A stretch of 64,000 bases of DNA from Engraulis encrasicolus (taxonomy: Eukaryota > Chordata > Actinopteri > Clupeiformes > Engraulidae), in NCBI RefSeq assembly GCF_034702125.1, contig NC_085868.1, positions 38,546,128-38,610,127 of the forward strand, in the 5' to 3' direction. The notes below the pieces were generated by a model, which ran no database searches, had not been told where the DNA came from, and saw only the letters and a program-made list of their open reading frames with translations. Of the stretch, positions 32,301 through 44,500 are shown in pieces (within the stretch, counting starts at the first letter, position 1; each line of letters begins with the position of its first letter). Position numbers and translations under genes: made by a program.

Positions 32301-35264
32301 ACTGTATATGACGGTACCAACCGCATATCCCACAACATTGCGTGAGGTTGAATGAAAGCAGAGAGAGATGTAAAGGTATATTTCAGTGTGTTAAGACAGT
32401 CAAGGGTTACTCACATGGTCCACAAGCCACATGCAAAATGCTGGAGCGATCCACTCCCTGGCGTGGATGCCACAGTCGACCCATATTGCACTTTTTGGTG
32501 TTGCACTATTTACTCTGCTAGATACCTGGCCAGATGGAATATAGATAACATGATCACAATTAATGTGTATACTCTATGGACCACAAGCCACATCTACTGT
32601 ATAGCACGACAGCAGAAAAATAGCAGTACACAGGCAAGAACATTTTGGTTACTATTTTGAAATGAACACAAGTCAAAACCCTTTTGCTTGCTTTAATGCT
32701 TCTTAGAAAATTGGTTGCTGAGCCTATGCTGTACATCTTCAAAATGCACTCCTACAAGGCACTTTAATTGTTAACGTGATTAATTGCTGAACATTGCAAT
32801 GGACTTCTCACCTTCAAAACATAAAGTGGTCGCTTTTCAAAAGACGACCCAATAAGATCCACCTTGACCATGTCCGAATGATCAAATGATGTCTTGTTGA
32901 TCCAAAAGTAAATCTAGCAAAGACAAGGGCAAAAAACAAACATACCTTTACAATAACAGAAATCTTTAATCCTGTAATACACAACCCCTGTTATAAATTG
33001 TTACCAGAATGGTAATGACCAATTCGTAATGTAAGGCCCTGAGTACTGTCATGGTGTCATAGCATACTATGGTAGTAACGTTTTTTTTTTCCAGTGACTA
33101 TTAAAGTGTTACCACTGGTGGAACGACGTGCGTTAAGTGGCTACACTTCGAATCCAATCATTAGGCCTAACTCCCTGCTGGCACTGGCAGATCTCACCTC
33201 TTCCAAAGGATGGTATCTCTCGAAGAACTTTCCCATTGATTTGGGGTCTTGTGGATCATCTCTGGTCTGCATTTCAATAAGAGACTGTGTGCTGTCCACC
33301 ATGGAGCTGAAAATACACAATGTGATGTTGCCGTCTGCGAGGTTTCTCAATCAATCACCCAAGTCATGTTCTTAGCTGTCAGTGTTGTGGCCAAATACAG
33401 CTACAAAAAATAAAGCTTCTTTAACCCCTTTTAGCTTGATGCTGCGTATACCTGTACGTTGCATGACCTTTGGCGCCTGGAGCGACATATACGCTGCATT
33501 TAGGCTCTTGAGATTTGAGTTCTTTTTGATTAAAAATGTGGGTATATTAGAGCTAAAGTAACACATTCTTCCGAGGCTGAGATATTTAGGTTTTAATAGG
33601 CAGAAGGCACCTTTCCCCAAAAAATGTTTAGGCCTTCAGCAGGTGTTTTTGCAGGTGCCTCAGGATAAAATGGGTTAATAGCCCTTTCATGCAGATGGGA
33701 TCACTGGCAATTCCATTTACTGTTTTCTAAAAAAGATTAACTACATCATAACAGCACTGACTTTCCTAAGTAACAGATTAAGACATGGTCATTACTAGTG
33801 TTGCACCGATACCATTTACAGATGCTCGTATGACACTTGAGCGCAGCCTTGATCATAGTTATTTTATATCAGTGGTAGCCTATTTAAAAAGTATAAAAAT
33901 ATCTACTGGATTCACTTTGTACAGTTTTAGTCTTTTTTACCTGTTTCACAAAGGTAGGCAACAGCCTGACAAAACCATGATAGCAATGATGTTACATCCA
34001 TGTAGTAGCCTATGCAGCTCTTCATGTATATACTGTATATACATATCAAACAGAGTAGTATCTGTATGATATCGGTATCTGCACAGTCGGGTATCGGGTA
34101 TCAGTATCGGGGCCAAAAAATTGTATCGTGCAGCACTGGTCATAACGATTTTGGTGATAGGTTATAACAGCAGATCTGCATGAAAAGGTTAAGAAGTTCA
34201 ATTGCTTACAATAAACTATTGTGATAATGATAGTTCTAGTTCTAGTTAGAGACTGAAAAAGTATTCAGTATCCAACCCAGTGATGCTATAATAAAATAAT
34301 GTTTTAAATCCTATGAATAAGGTTTTTCAAGTTCAACAACTGTGGTACCTGTAGGTTAGCTCGTGGGCTTGGAGCAGCGTTGTCACATTGAGAAGACTCT
34401 CTTGAGGAACGTACAGGTGCACCTCAGAGTCTGCCATGATGTGGAAAGGGGAGGCCGGCTGCCACAAAACCGTCTGAGGACATACAGTACAATAAACACA
34501 GGATGTTCTTGGCACAGGCCTACAGCTCAGCGCTCAGATTGTACACTTACATACAGTATATAAATGGTAATAGACAGAAATGTTTTTTTGCATATAATCT
34601 ATGCTCATCATACTCACTATATGGCCATTGTTACATTTTGGACAATTCAACAATTCAAAAATGAGCTTACTGTTAGATGGTTTGATCCATTGTGACTTAC
34701 AAAACACAGTCTGTAACGTGGTTTTATAGGGACTTGCACATGTTCTTATTTCAAATGTCAACATAAGATGCCCATACCTCATACTGTGATGATATGTTTC
34801 TGAGGATGTCAAGCTGCTCTGGTGTTGTGGCTGTGATGGAGAGGACCTTGCCACTGTTCAAAACATCACATGGCAAATCAGACTTAAGCATTTCTCTCAA
34901 GAGGACAGCTTAAATCACTAGATAATGACTAGGACAAAATGACGATAATTGAGACATATTTAAAACAAATATACAGGCTAGGGCTATAGTCGTCATATCA
35001 CTTTTCAACAAACACTGCGCTAAAGATTTTCATAGGCTTTGATTAGAATGTAAGCTTACACAATGTCAACATAGATTTATGCATACAAGATAGAGAAATG
35101 CATAGGCCTACAAGTCAACAATAGCAGCCTAAACACCACAGAAGTTCCAAACCAATTTTACTGTTGAAAAAAATAACTTACTCAGAGACCTCTGTGCAAT
35201 GGCATTTGTCAAGAAAATTGTATAAACTTAGAACAAAAACTAAGAGTACTGTATGGAGCTTCAT
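29301..35264 (-). CDS. cpb2: CPB2, carboxypeptidase B2 (procarboxypeptidase U / TAFI), 11 coding exons
   Basis: Coding exons in transcript order: 35264..35182, 34853..34778, 34473..34349, 33306..33198, 32913..32812, 32525..32415, 32152..32042, 31896..31806, 31228..31032, 30601..30517, 29488..29301. Phases agree and give about 425 aa (human CPB2 is 423). A signal peptide ([15 protein letters not shown]...) is followed by the activation propeptide and an M14 metallocarboxypeptidase domain. Visible catalytic elements are GIHAREW (zinc ligands His69 and Glu72), NRNF (Arg145), SIHSYSQ (zinc ligand His196), [11 protein letters not shown] (Tyr248, plus Asp255 for basic C-terminal residues) and FTFEL (catalytic Glu270), in CPA numbering. 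The YLAPGG motif and the NW-C context fit CPB2 better than CPB1, as does the ZC3H13 neighbour. The family removes C-terminal Lys/Arg in plasma and slows fibrin lysis. An in-frame ATG five codons upstream (MACLE) is a possible alternative start. The Tyr248 codon is split by the last intron. Confidence 0.94.
29596..29807. mobile_element. Insertion with 18-bp direct duplication and a 48-bp foldback
   Basis: TCTACATTAAAAAGTTAA occurs at 29578..29595 and again at 29790..29807. Between them 29666..29713 and 29745..29792 are inverted copies with a single mismatch (arm start AGAATCAAAGAAAAGG). The loop contains CGCCGAAACGCGT. Confidence 0.65.
29889..29995. repeat. Two (TATG)n microsatellites
   Basis: About 12 TATG units at 29889..29935 and about 11 at 29951..29993, separated by a short interruption. 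Confidence 0.95.
30040..30120 (+). mobile_element. LINE 3' tail fragment
   Basis: GACAAATTTCCTTCGGGACC then short (TTGAATCT) repeats, as in fish LINE 3' ends. Confidence 0.45.
30803..30960 (-). mobile_element. LINE 3' fragment with (GATAC)n tail
   Basis: (GATAC)n followed by TGATACTTTATTGTCAGTTT is the reverse complement of a fish LINE 3' end with its short tandem tail. Lies in a CPB2 intron. Confidence 0.5.
31379..31480 (-). mobile_element. (GAAT)n tail with LINE-like 3' fragment
   Basis: Six GAAT units and then GAGTCTTTATTGTCC, similar to the fragment at 30803..30960. Confidence 0.4.
33796..34138. mobile_element. hAT-like MITE, TAGTGTTGCACCGATACC family
   Basis: The left end TAGTGTTGCACCGATACC is mirrored by GTATCGTGCAGCACTG. 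Target duplication GTCATTAC/GTCATAAC (7 of 8) at 33788..33795 and 34139..34146. In a CPB2 intron. A sister copy is at 41849..42228. Confidence 0.8.
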
Positions 35265-35665
35265 TTCCAAACAGGCCATAGCTAAACTGACAAATTTGGG
35301 TAGCCTACAGCTGATATGGAGGAGAAAGGGCAACAATATTGATTTTACCTGTTTGCTCCCTTGTTTAACTTTGAACGACTCATCTAAATGTTGCCCAACT
35401 CTGCCATCCTGTGTGTCATCCTTTGGTTTCAAATAGGAAAAAAACACTTCATAAAATGTTATCTTGTTCAAAAACCTCAATGTTATTCTTCCCAAAAACA
35501 CAAAAAAACATGTAGCCACAAGCCACAGATTGCACATGCTATGATACATCCCCGCCGGTAGATGGCAGCATGTCTAATAGAAAATCATTGAGATAAGCAT
35601 GACGTCAGCAGACGGATCAAAGCGACTCACTACCGGGTTCTGGAAAATGTTCTGTTGTCAACAAA
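35265..35665. promoter_or_regulatory. Divergent CPB2/ALG11 promoter interval
   Basis: Only 401 bp separate the CPB2 ATG (minus) from the ALG11 ATG (plus), so both 5'UTRs and core promoters must fit here unless an upstream non-coding exon exists. On the CPB2 side the minus strand has TTCAAAGTTAAACAAGG, a liver-factor-like word (inference only). No convincing TATA box for ALG11. Confidence 0.6.
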
Positions 35666-37610
35666 ATGTCAGGCCACGATCATTTGAGTCTTTGCCTGTG
35701 TGATTTAATCAGGTAAGACGATGCAATTATGAACGCATTGACTGATGTAGGGTACACAAACAGTGGCACACGCAGGACTAATATTGTTGACAGGCAGACA
35801 GTGAACTCTGATGTGAGTAAGTTGACACAACATTACATCAGTCTCTCTGAAGGTATATCGTCTTCGACAAATGAATGGGATATGGATTCTTGACGATTCT
35901 GACTGTTACGCAAACTGTTTTAGTAGAATAGCTAACGTTAGTAGATCTACATAGCAGGTTGAATGATAGATACGCATGTGTTTTGTGCCCTCATATTGAT
36001 CACTGGAAATAGGCAATACGAAAGATGCCTCCTACGTTTGAGAAAGTACTTCATCCAGACCATGGCATTGGCAGTCAAATGAGCTTTAGTTATAATCAGC
36101 TGCACTTTACTGTTGCATTTATAGTGGACATGATGTTGTTGTGGATGCAGGTCAACCTTTTAGTGGCTTTCCTGTGTTTGGCACATTATGGAGACTTCCT
36201 TGTTTATTATTGTGCGGTGACGTATGGCTAAAGCACAGTGTCTTCTATGCATCCTTTGATCTTAGCTTTTCATCATTATCTATCTATACATACAATGACC
36301 TCTTTCTTCCCTTCCTACAGGTTGCTGTGGTCGTTGGTACTACCATGCGTGTATCTATGCTTCCTGCTAACCACCGTCCTGGTCCTGCTCGTGCTGGGGG
36401 TGCGAGCATGGCTGCAGATGAACCGCAAGGCCAGATGGGCCAGAGTCTCGGGGCCCGTGGTGGCCTTCTTTCACCCCTACTGTAACGCCGGAGGTGGTGG
36501 AGAGAGAGTGCTGTGGTGTGCCCTTCGAGCCCTGCAGAACAGGTTGGCATGTAGTCTTATAACGCAGTGTTTTCCCATACACAAACCATGCTGTGGCGCG
36601 GCACCACCGATGGAAAATCGAGCACCATAAGTTGATCAACAGCCACACATACAGGGATTGGACAAAATAACGGAAACACCTGTCATTTTAGTGTGGAAGT
36701 TTCCTCTTGCATCCACAGTAAATCCTGTTGGATGTGGTTCATCCTTCTTGGTGTATGCAGACATTACCTTGGATACCTTGGCTCTTGATACATCACAAAG
36801 ACTTTCTGTCTTGGTGAAAGATGCAACAGTTACACGCGCACCAAGAAATTCTCCCTTTTGAACTCTGATATGTCACCCATAATGTTGTGTGCATTGCGAA
36901 ATTTTGAGCAAAACTGTGCTCTTACCCTGCTAATTGAACCTTCACACTTCACTTTACTGAGTGCAATGTGCAATTAATGTAGATTGGCCAACAGGCTGGT
37001 CCACTTGAGCCATGAAACTTCCCACACTAAAATGACAGGTGTCTCTATTATTTTGTCCAACCCTGTACATGTATGTGGTAATGGGGGGTATACACACAAC
37101 ACTTGAACTAGCTTGACTTTTGTTCTTGTAGCGCTACACAATGCTACTTGCTCTGAGGAAAACACTGTAATACACACTGACCTCTTCGCCTATTGAACGC
37201 AATTATAGTCATTGAAAAGTCATTACTACCATAGTGCTACGCTACTATGACATTACCCAGAGCTGTTAGTAATGTATTATGACTTGGTCATTGCCATTCT
37301 GGTCACAGCAACCTTATAATTGGGGTCATGTCTTCACAGATTTAAGTCAGGGACAGTAAATGTAGCATAAACAAGCCCATTATTTATTGGCCATTTCACC
37401 TTTTGTAAATAAATAGAGGTGCTCCGATCACCATTTTTTGGGTCCGATCACCGATACCGATCACCAAAAATCTTTATCTGCCGATTACCGATCATTGCCG
37501 ATCACAAAAATGATTTCCTATTTTTTTAATAGCCTATTAATTATCCTTATTGAATACCATTTCTGCCCATAAACCAATCAATCTTAATTTGCACATGTCT
37601 ATTATTAGGC

Positions 37611-37658
<48 letters not shown>

Positions 37659-40600
37659 CTTTCAGACTAGTGTTGGTAATACAGTCTACAGTATTAATCA
37701 ATATATAGGCCTAAGTTATTGCATAGAATAACTAAACTATTTAAGATTGAATTGAAACTGAAACATTACATCAAATAGTCTTCCACATACGAGAAAAAAA
37801 CAACCTGTCGCTTTAAATGAGCAGCCTCGTGAGGAGAGCCCCTCCCCTCTCTGTCACCGTCCACAGTTGCAGTGCTCCACTACGTTCTGAATCTCTCTCT
37901 CAAGTTTTAACCACATCTGTCGCCGTTTGGTGTTTCAGCGACTATCAAACTAATCGACTGACTGCCAATTACAACTTTGAAAACAATAATTGACATGTTT
38001 GTGCTGACAACGTGAAGTTGTCGCGTGCTGACCAAGGCAACTACACAGGTTATAACGTAACATGGCTCACTGGCGAGTACTCAATCGCAAATTACATTGT
38101 CAGGTAAACGGCGCATGGATCGGAAAATCAGATCATTGTTGATGCAGATATGGTTATGAATGGTGGAAATGAAGCGGGGAATGGCGAAAAGTTAGACAAG
38201 CAAAGATGCCTTCTTTTGGTGCAGTTGCAGCTGTGCAGAGCCAGCGCCTACATGCAGCGCCAGGTGTAAAGGCAAATGGTTGCGTGAGGAATTTAATATC
38301 TCTCGATCGGTTTTTTGATCGGCATGTTTTTCCGATCACCGATCAGGCTATTTTTGGCCATTATCGGCCGGTCATGATCGGCAGCCGAGCAATCGGAGCA
38401 CCTCTATAAATAAACAAGTACAACTCCACACGGTGGTAACACGCTAAAAAAACACTTATGGAACAAGCCCGAACAAGTTAAACAGCAAGATATGACGATA
38501 ATAACTAATGTTAACTGCTTACAATAGACTTGCTTGTATGAGAGAGCATTTAAACTCAATTGTGATCTCCCTGTTTCAGGTACCCGGATGTGCAATTCGC
38601 TGTCTACACCGGCGACCAGGGCGTGACGGGGGAGCAGATCCTGGCAGGGGCCCGACGTCGCTTCAACGTGGTCCTGCCCCGTCCCGTCCAGTTCGTCTTC
38701 CTGAAGCACAGGCTCCTGGTGGAGGCCGGCCTCTACCCGCACTTCACCCTGATTGGCCAGAGCGTGGGCTCCATCTTCCTGGGCTGGGAGGCGCTGACCG
38801 AGTTCGTGCCCGACCTCTACATCGACTCCATGGGCTACGCCTTCACCCTGCCCGTGTTCCGCTACCTGGGGGGCTGCCGGGTTGGAAGCTACGTGCACTA
38901 CCCCACCATCAGCACGGACATGCTGTCGGTGGTGCGCGAGAGGAACCCACGGTAAGGCTTCCAGAACTTTTGTCTTTGTGACAGTTGACGGTGCTAAACT
39001 GTGAATCTTGACAGCTAGATGACAAATGTTATAAAAGGGACTGGCCCTCCATAATTACTCAATTTTACAGGGGTGCTGCCTTTTGTGGATATTTATTACA
39101 TTAATATGTTGGATAATAATACTCTGATAGCAGTTTAGTTCACATAGCTTTTCTCTCATCATCTCTTTTCAGCTTCAACAACATGGACTATGTCAGCTGT
39201 CATAGCAGCTTAGTTTCAATCAAGTAGTTTAGTTGACCTAGCTTCAACAAAGCAGACGGCATCGACTTTTTTCATAGTTTGGCTCACATGCATTATCTCG
39301 TGCCGTCTCTCTCTTTTTGTAGCTTCAATAATGCGGACTACATCAGCAGCAACCCGCTGCTGAGCATGGTGAAGGTGGTGTACTACTGCCTGTTCGCCCT
39401 GCTCTACGGCCTGGCCGGCACCTGCTCCGACGTGGTGATGGTCAACTCCACCTGGACGCTGGGGCACATCCTGTCGCTGTGGCGGGCCCCCAACCGCACC
39501 AGCGTGGTCTACCCGCCCTGCGACGTCCAGACCTTCCTCAGCGAGCCGCTGAGAGAGGAGGATGGGGATGAGGACGAGGACAAGGAGGAGAAGAAGAAGG
39601 AGAAGGAGAAGGTCTGCACTCGTTTGTTTTAGAATTACTTTATTAGGGACAGTCAACCTGTCTAGGGACTGAAGATGGAAACCCTTATGGCTGTAATCTC
39701 ATATATGGGGCACCTAAGTCACGCCCTCTACTTCCTGGTTCATGGGGCAGAGGGAGTCAAAAAATGAATAATGGGCTTGAAAATGAGTGATTTTTGGATT
39801 TGTGGTGCATAGGTGGAGGTCCAAGGTTTGGATTGGTGTAAAAAAAAACACTAATTTTCAAGCCCAGTAATTATTTTTTGACTCCCCCTGCCCCATGAAC
39901 CAGGAAGTAGAGGGCGTGACTTAGGTGCCCCATATATATATATATATATACAGGGCTCTAAATTAACTTTTTCCACCACCAGCCAATTTGGCTAGTGGAC
40001 ATTTTTTCTTACCAGCCAAACAGAAGTTCAACTAGCCATTTTTTTTTATCTCGCTAAAATAAACTATAGGCTAGTTATTTTTTTTCTAATTAAATGGTCA
40101 TTTTGTCCAACTGTTTCTACAACACAGATACACTATAGGCCTGCATAGGCTACTATATGCCTACATAATAATTAAGGATATTATAGGCCTAGGCTATATA
40201 TTTTTTCATTATTTTTTAACTTCTGCTTTATTTTTTACTTTCATTACTTAGGCCTAATTAATTTGATTAGTTATTGTTCAATTCCTCTGAAAACAGCTTA
40301 ATCACATCGCACAAGCCACTCACATAACAGACCTTTAACATACAGTAACCAAGCACACAGCCAAACACTACAAAACCTCACATACGCACACCCCAAGGAA
40401 GGAGAAGAGATGAGAGGAGAGAGGAGGAGCTCTTCTCTACCATGCGCAACAAAATGACAAGAAGCCTAGTTTAATTAAAAGTAAATAATATCTCGGGAAT
40501 CTTCGCTTCCTTTGTTACTTCCACAGCTTCGTCGTTGGTTGCTTTTTTTCCCCTTTCCGATGGCGTGGGCTTTCCAACTTAGTTGCGCCAGGACTCTGAA

Positions 40601-41514
40601 CATTTCAGAAGACAACTGAACTGACAGCTACGGTCACACTACTCTGACAGTCGGCTCTCCTCCTCTGCCCTGGTCGCTATTTCGTTCCACAACCACTCAT
40701 TTTTAACGTCACTATTTACAATTACTAGCATTCACCAACACACAGAACCTTGCTCTAACCCCCGCCACATTCTCATCACTCGCACAAAACATAGTCTACA
40801 CAACAGAATGCAGCCTGTTACAGCAAGGTTCATATAGTAATAATAGCAGTAGTGACGTTAAAAAGGTTGTAGCGAAAGCGACGAGAGCATAGGAGGAGAG
40901 CTGCCTGTCAGAATAGTGTGAGCGCAGTAGCTGACAGAAGGCTGGTCGTCTGAAATGTTTTCAATCCTGGCGCGCGCAACAGCATGGAGTTCACGCTCGA
41001 TGCACTGGAAAGCCCACGGTGGGAGGCTACGTCGTGACGCTAGTGTCCATGGGTAATGTAGGAAATCTCGCCCTATAACGTTCGTCAGAGCAGCGGTTTA
41101 CCGTTCATAAGTTACTGTACTCGGGCGCTACTAGCCAAATTGGCGGGTAGGTATTTTTTTCTACTAGCCAAAATGAATTTTCACCCGTGTTTGGCGTGTT
41201 GGCGTGTGTTAATTTAGAGCCCTGTATATATATATATATATATATATGAAGAATTCAGATGCAAAACCCCCTAACTCCATTTCTGAAGATCTGCACTTCT
41301 ATATTTTTAGAGAATATAGTTGTTGGTTTTGTTTACATTCATGTACTTGATAATAAATATAAATAGTTTTATTACATGAATAAAATAAAAAATATGCAAT
41401 TTTGATAGCTTTGTATTAAATAAAATTGAATTAAGATTATTTTCTGAAATGGCACTTAGGGGGTTTTGCATCTGAACTCTTCATATATATATATATATAT
41501 TTATATATATACTG

Positions 41515-41545
<31 letters not shown>

Positions 41546-44500
41546 TGTTCTTGATATATGTTGTCTGTGTTCAATCAACTTTCAAGGAGGCAGAAGGAGG
41601 TGTAAGAGGGGGCAGGAGGAGCTGTCACTCTGTGGTGTCCATCGGACAGTTCCGTCCAGAGAAGGACCACTCGCTTCAGATACGAGCCTTCCGGAAGCTT
41701 TTGGATCGTAAAGGTAAAGGGGGGCTTTTTGCCTTAATTATAAAAGAACAGTCAAAGAGGAGGTCAACAGGAGATGTGTGGGAGGGAGAGATGGGGGTAC
41801 GGTAGGGTAGTGAAATGACCCTGGCCGGATTCGAACTTGGGTCCCTATTAGTGTTGCACCGATACCATTTTTTGGCCCCGATACCGATATCCGATACCTG
41901 GCTGTGCAGTATCGTCCGATACCGATACCATACCGATACCATACCGATACCGATACCACCCTATTTTGAATGTATATATATATATATATGAAGGGCTGTA
42001 GTGCATACTACTTGGATGTAAAATCATTGCATGGCTTTGTCAGCAAAACTTTTTATACTTTTTAAATACCTTTATGAAATAACTATTTTCAAGGCTGTTT
42101 AAGTGTCATACAAGCACCTGTAAATGGTATTGGTGCCCTATTTGTTGGTACTCGTCGATACCGATACCACCATTTTAGTGCCGATCTACCAATCCACCGA
42201 TACTGGTATCGGTATCGGTGCAACACTAATCCCCATGGACATGCATGGCCTCCTGTGGGTTCTTGGCATACTGCACCACACTTGGCATGCTGGACCCCTT
42301 AGGCAAAGATGTTTTTTTACCGTTAAGTTTACGATAACATAATGTGTTGCTATGGTAGCAAACGCAAACAGTTTCTGTCCTGCATTTAAATGGGCATTTC
42401 ATACAACGTCACAGCACAAGCATTTTACGTCAATGCTTAAATATAGTAAAAAAAACAACCCACATTTTTTTGTACATTCTATTATTGTGTATGATGGTGT
42501 ATGACTTTATATGATTTGGTGTATGATTCTATGATTTCAACAAATTTTGCTAACAAACTAATCCATTCAAGGCGATGCATGTAGAAGCATCCATGACGAC
42601 AATACAGTTGTGTTAAAGGCTAATAGAAATTGAACTCTTTTTCCTATTCTGGCTTCAGGTCTTATGGCCGTGGGTGGACGGGACGCGGTGAAGCTGGTGC
42701 TGATTGGTGGGTGCCGTAACCAGGAAGACGAGGAGCGGGTCCTGATGCTGAGGGGCCTCTGCCAGGAGCTGGGCGTGGCGGATAAGGTGGTGTTTAAACT
42801 CAACATCCCCTTCGAGGAGCTGAAGAAGGAGCTGACCGAGGCCACCGTGGGCCTGCACACCATGTGGAACGAACATTTTGGCATCGGTAAGGAAAACACT
42901 TTTTTTCTAGGCCTAGTACTTGATTTGATTCATACTCCATATACTCAATACGTGGGTGGTTGACGTTTAAGGGCGTAACGCAAAAAAAAAAAAAAGTTTT
43001 TCAAATTCCTGAAAAAAATGATGGATAAAAATTGGAAAAAAATAGAAAAAAAATAAAGCACTTAGTGGTCTGTGGAATTTCACCTTATTTTTGCCATTTT
43101 TGGGAAAATGTGTCCTGCATCAACACATAGCATAGGCATGTCACACTGCAGGAAAATGGAGTCACACCACAGGGAATTCACTGCATTATGGCAATTTTAA
43201 TCCTTTTGTATACATGACTGACATCTGAGCTCATGCTAACTTGATAATGATATTGTGTTTAATCTTAATATGTGTTTTCATTTATAAAAACTTTTTTTTC
43301 CTCCTATAAGAGCAGTCACACCACAGGACACCATAAAATGAACCTAAGCATTGCGTGACAGAAAGATTGCAATATGAAGACATATTTAGAGGTTAAGAGT
43401 CACCTTAAACTTCCACAGCACTCTCCAATAACTGAGGTACTGACTGGTTAGGAGCCAGTCTTTAAGACCCTTGTAGTTTGCCTTGCAGCTGCCCATTCAC
43501 AAACATTGACATACATGTCAACCCACAGGACGCAATTTGTGTTACGAAATTGAACTTGTAGTTAATATTACAGTCTTGAGTTTTTTCCACATTCACATAT
43601 CTTAATCTAAAGTTAAGATTTATGCAATCATGCCAAAATCTTCATACATTATTCAAAATGTTGGTTAATTTATATATATATTATTATATATTGTTTCATT
43701 AATGTTACAGTCACACCGCAGGAAATTTGACATATAAACCTTTACATAAATCTTAACAAAAACGTTTCTTCTCATCTAAGACTAATATGAAACATAATGT
43801 ACCACATCTTCTTTCATTGACATTTGTTTTTTAAAGGAAAATAACAGTTTTGTAGGTTTTTAACCAATGTTACGAAAAAACAAGGCGTCACGTCTCCCAC
43901 CCACATATCTTTTAGTGATGTCGAAAGAGGTTTGTTTTACTGTTAATAACTGGACTTCTGAACTAGACGTTTTGTTCCACATCCAAGGGAACACAATTTG
44001 TTATTCCTCTCTAGATCCCTGTCTTCCTCATGAAACAAAGGTCACAAGTCACGGCTAGCTCATTAATTAACAGGAGAATGATACATAGGGCCCCCTGCCC
44101 CCTTTTTTGGTAAATATTTGTTTTGGTGTTTTTTTGGCTTGGCAGTGTCAATGTTGACAGGAAGTATTTTCCCACTATAGGAATTACTTTCATAGTGAGA
44201 GAGAGAGATGGGGTAGGGTTGGGAAATGACCCAAGCGGGATTCGAACCTGAGTCCCCATGGGTCTACTGCCCCACACCACGGTGGCCCTTTAACTTGTGC
44301 TGTTGTGTGTATCCCCACTTCAGCCATGAAGACTCAGTGAGAGGAATTCGTTTTAAACGATATAATGTTAACATAGTTGGCAGAAGGTAGACGGTATTTG
44401 GCGGGTCTTTCGCCGGCGGACCCAGTAGAGCCTTCCATAGCCCTGCAGCAGGAACCGGACCTTTAACCCCCCGGACAGGTAGACTGGACCCAACTGGTGG

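Noticed and set aside
37414..38406. Hidden ALG11 exon in the large intron 2
   Set aside because: The sequence is a hAT element with clear target duplications, and exons 2 and 3 join in phase without it.
41587..41593. Alternative ALG11 exon 5 acceptor 7 nt downstream (GAGGCAG)
   Set aside because: It would put the reading frame into an early stop (GTG TAA).
44190..44290. Possible tRNA gene
   Set aside because: A B-box-like GGTTCGAATCC exists but no cloverleaf; fits a tRNA-derived SINE.
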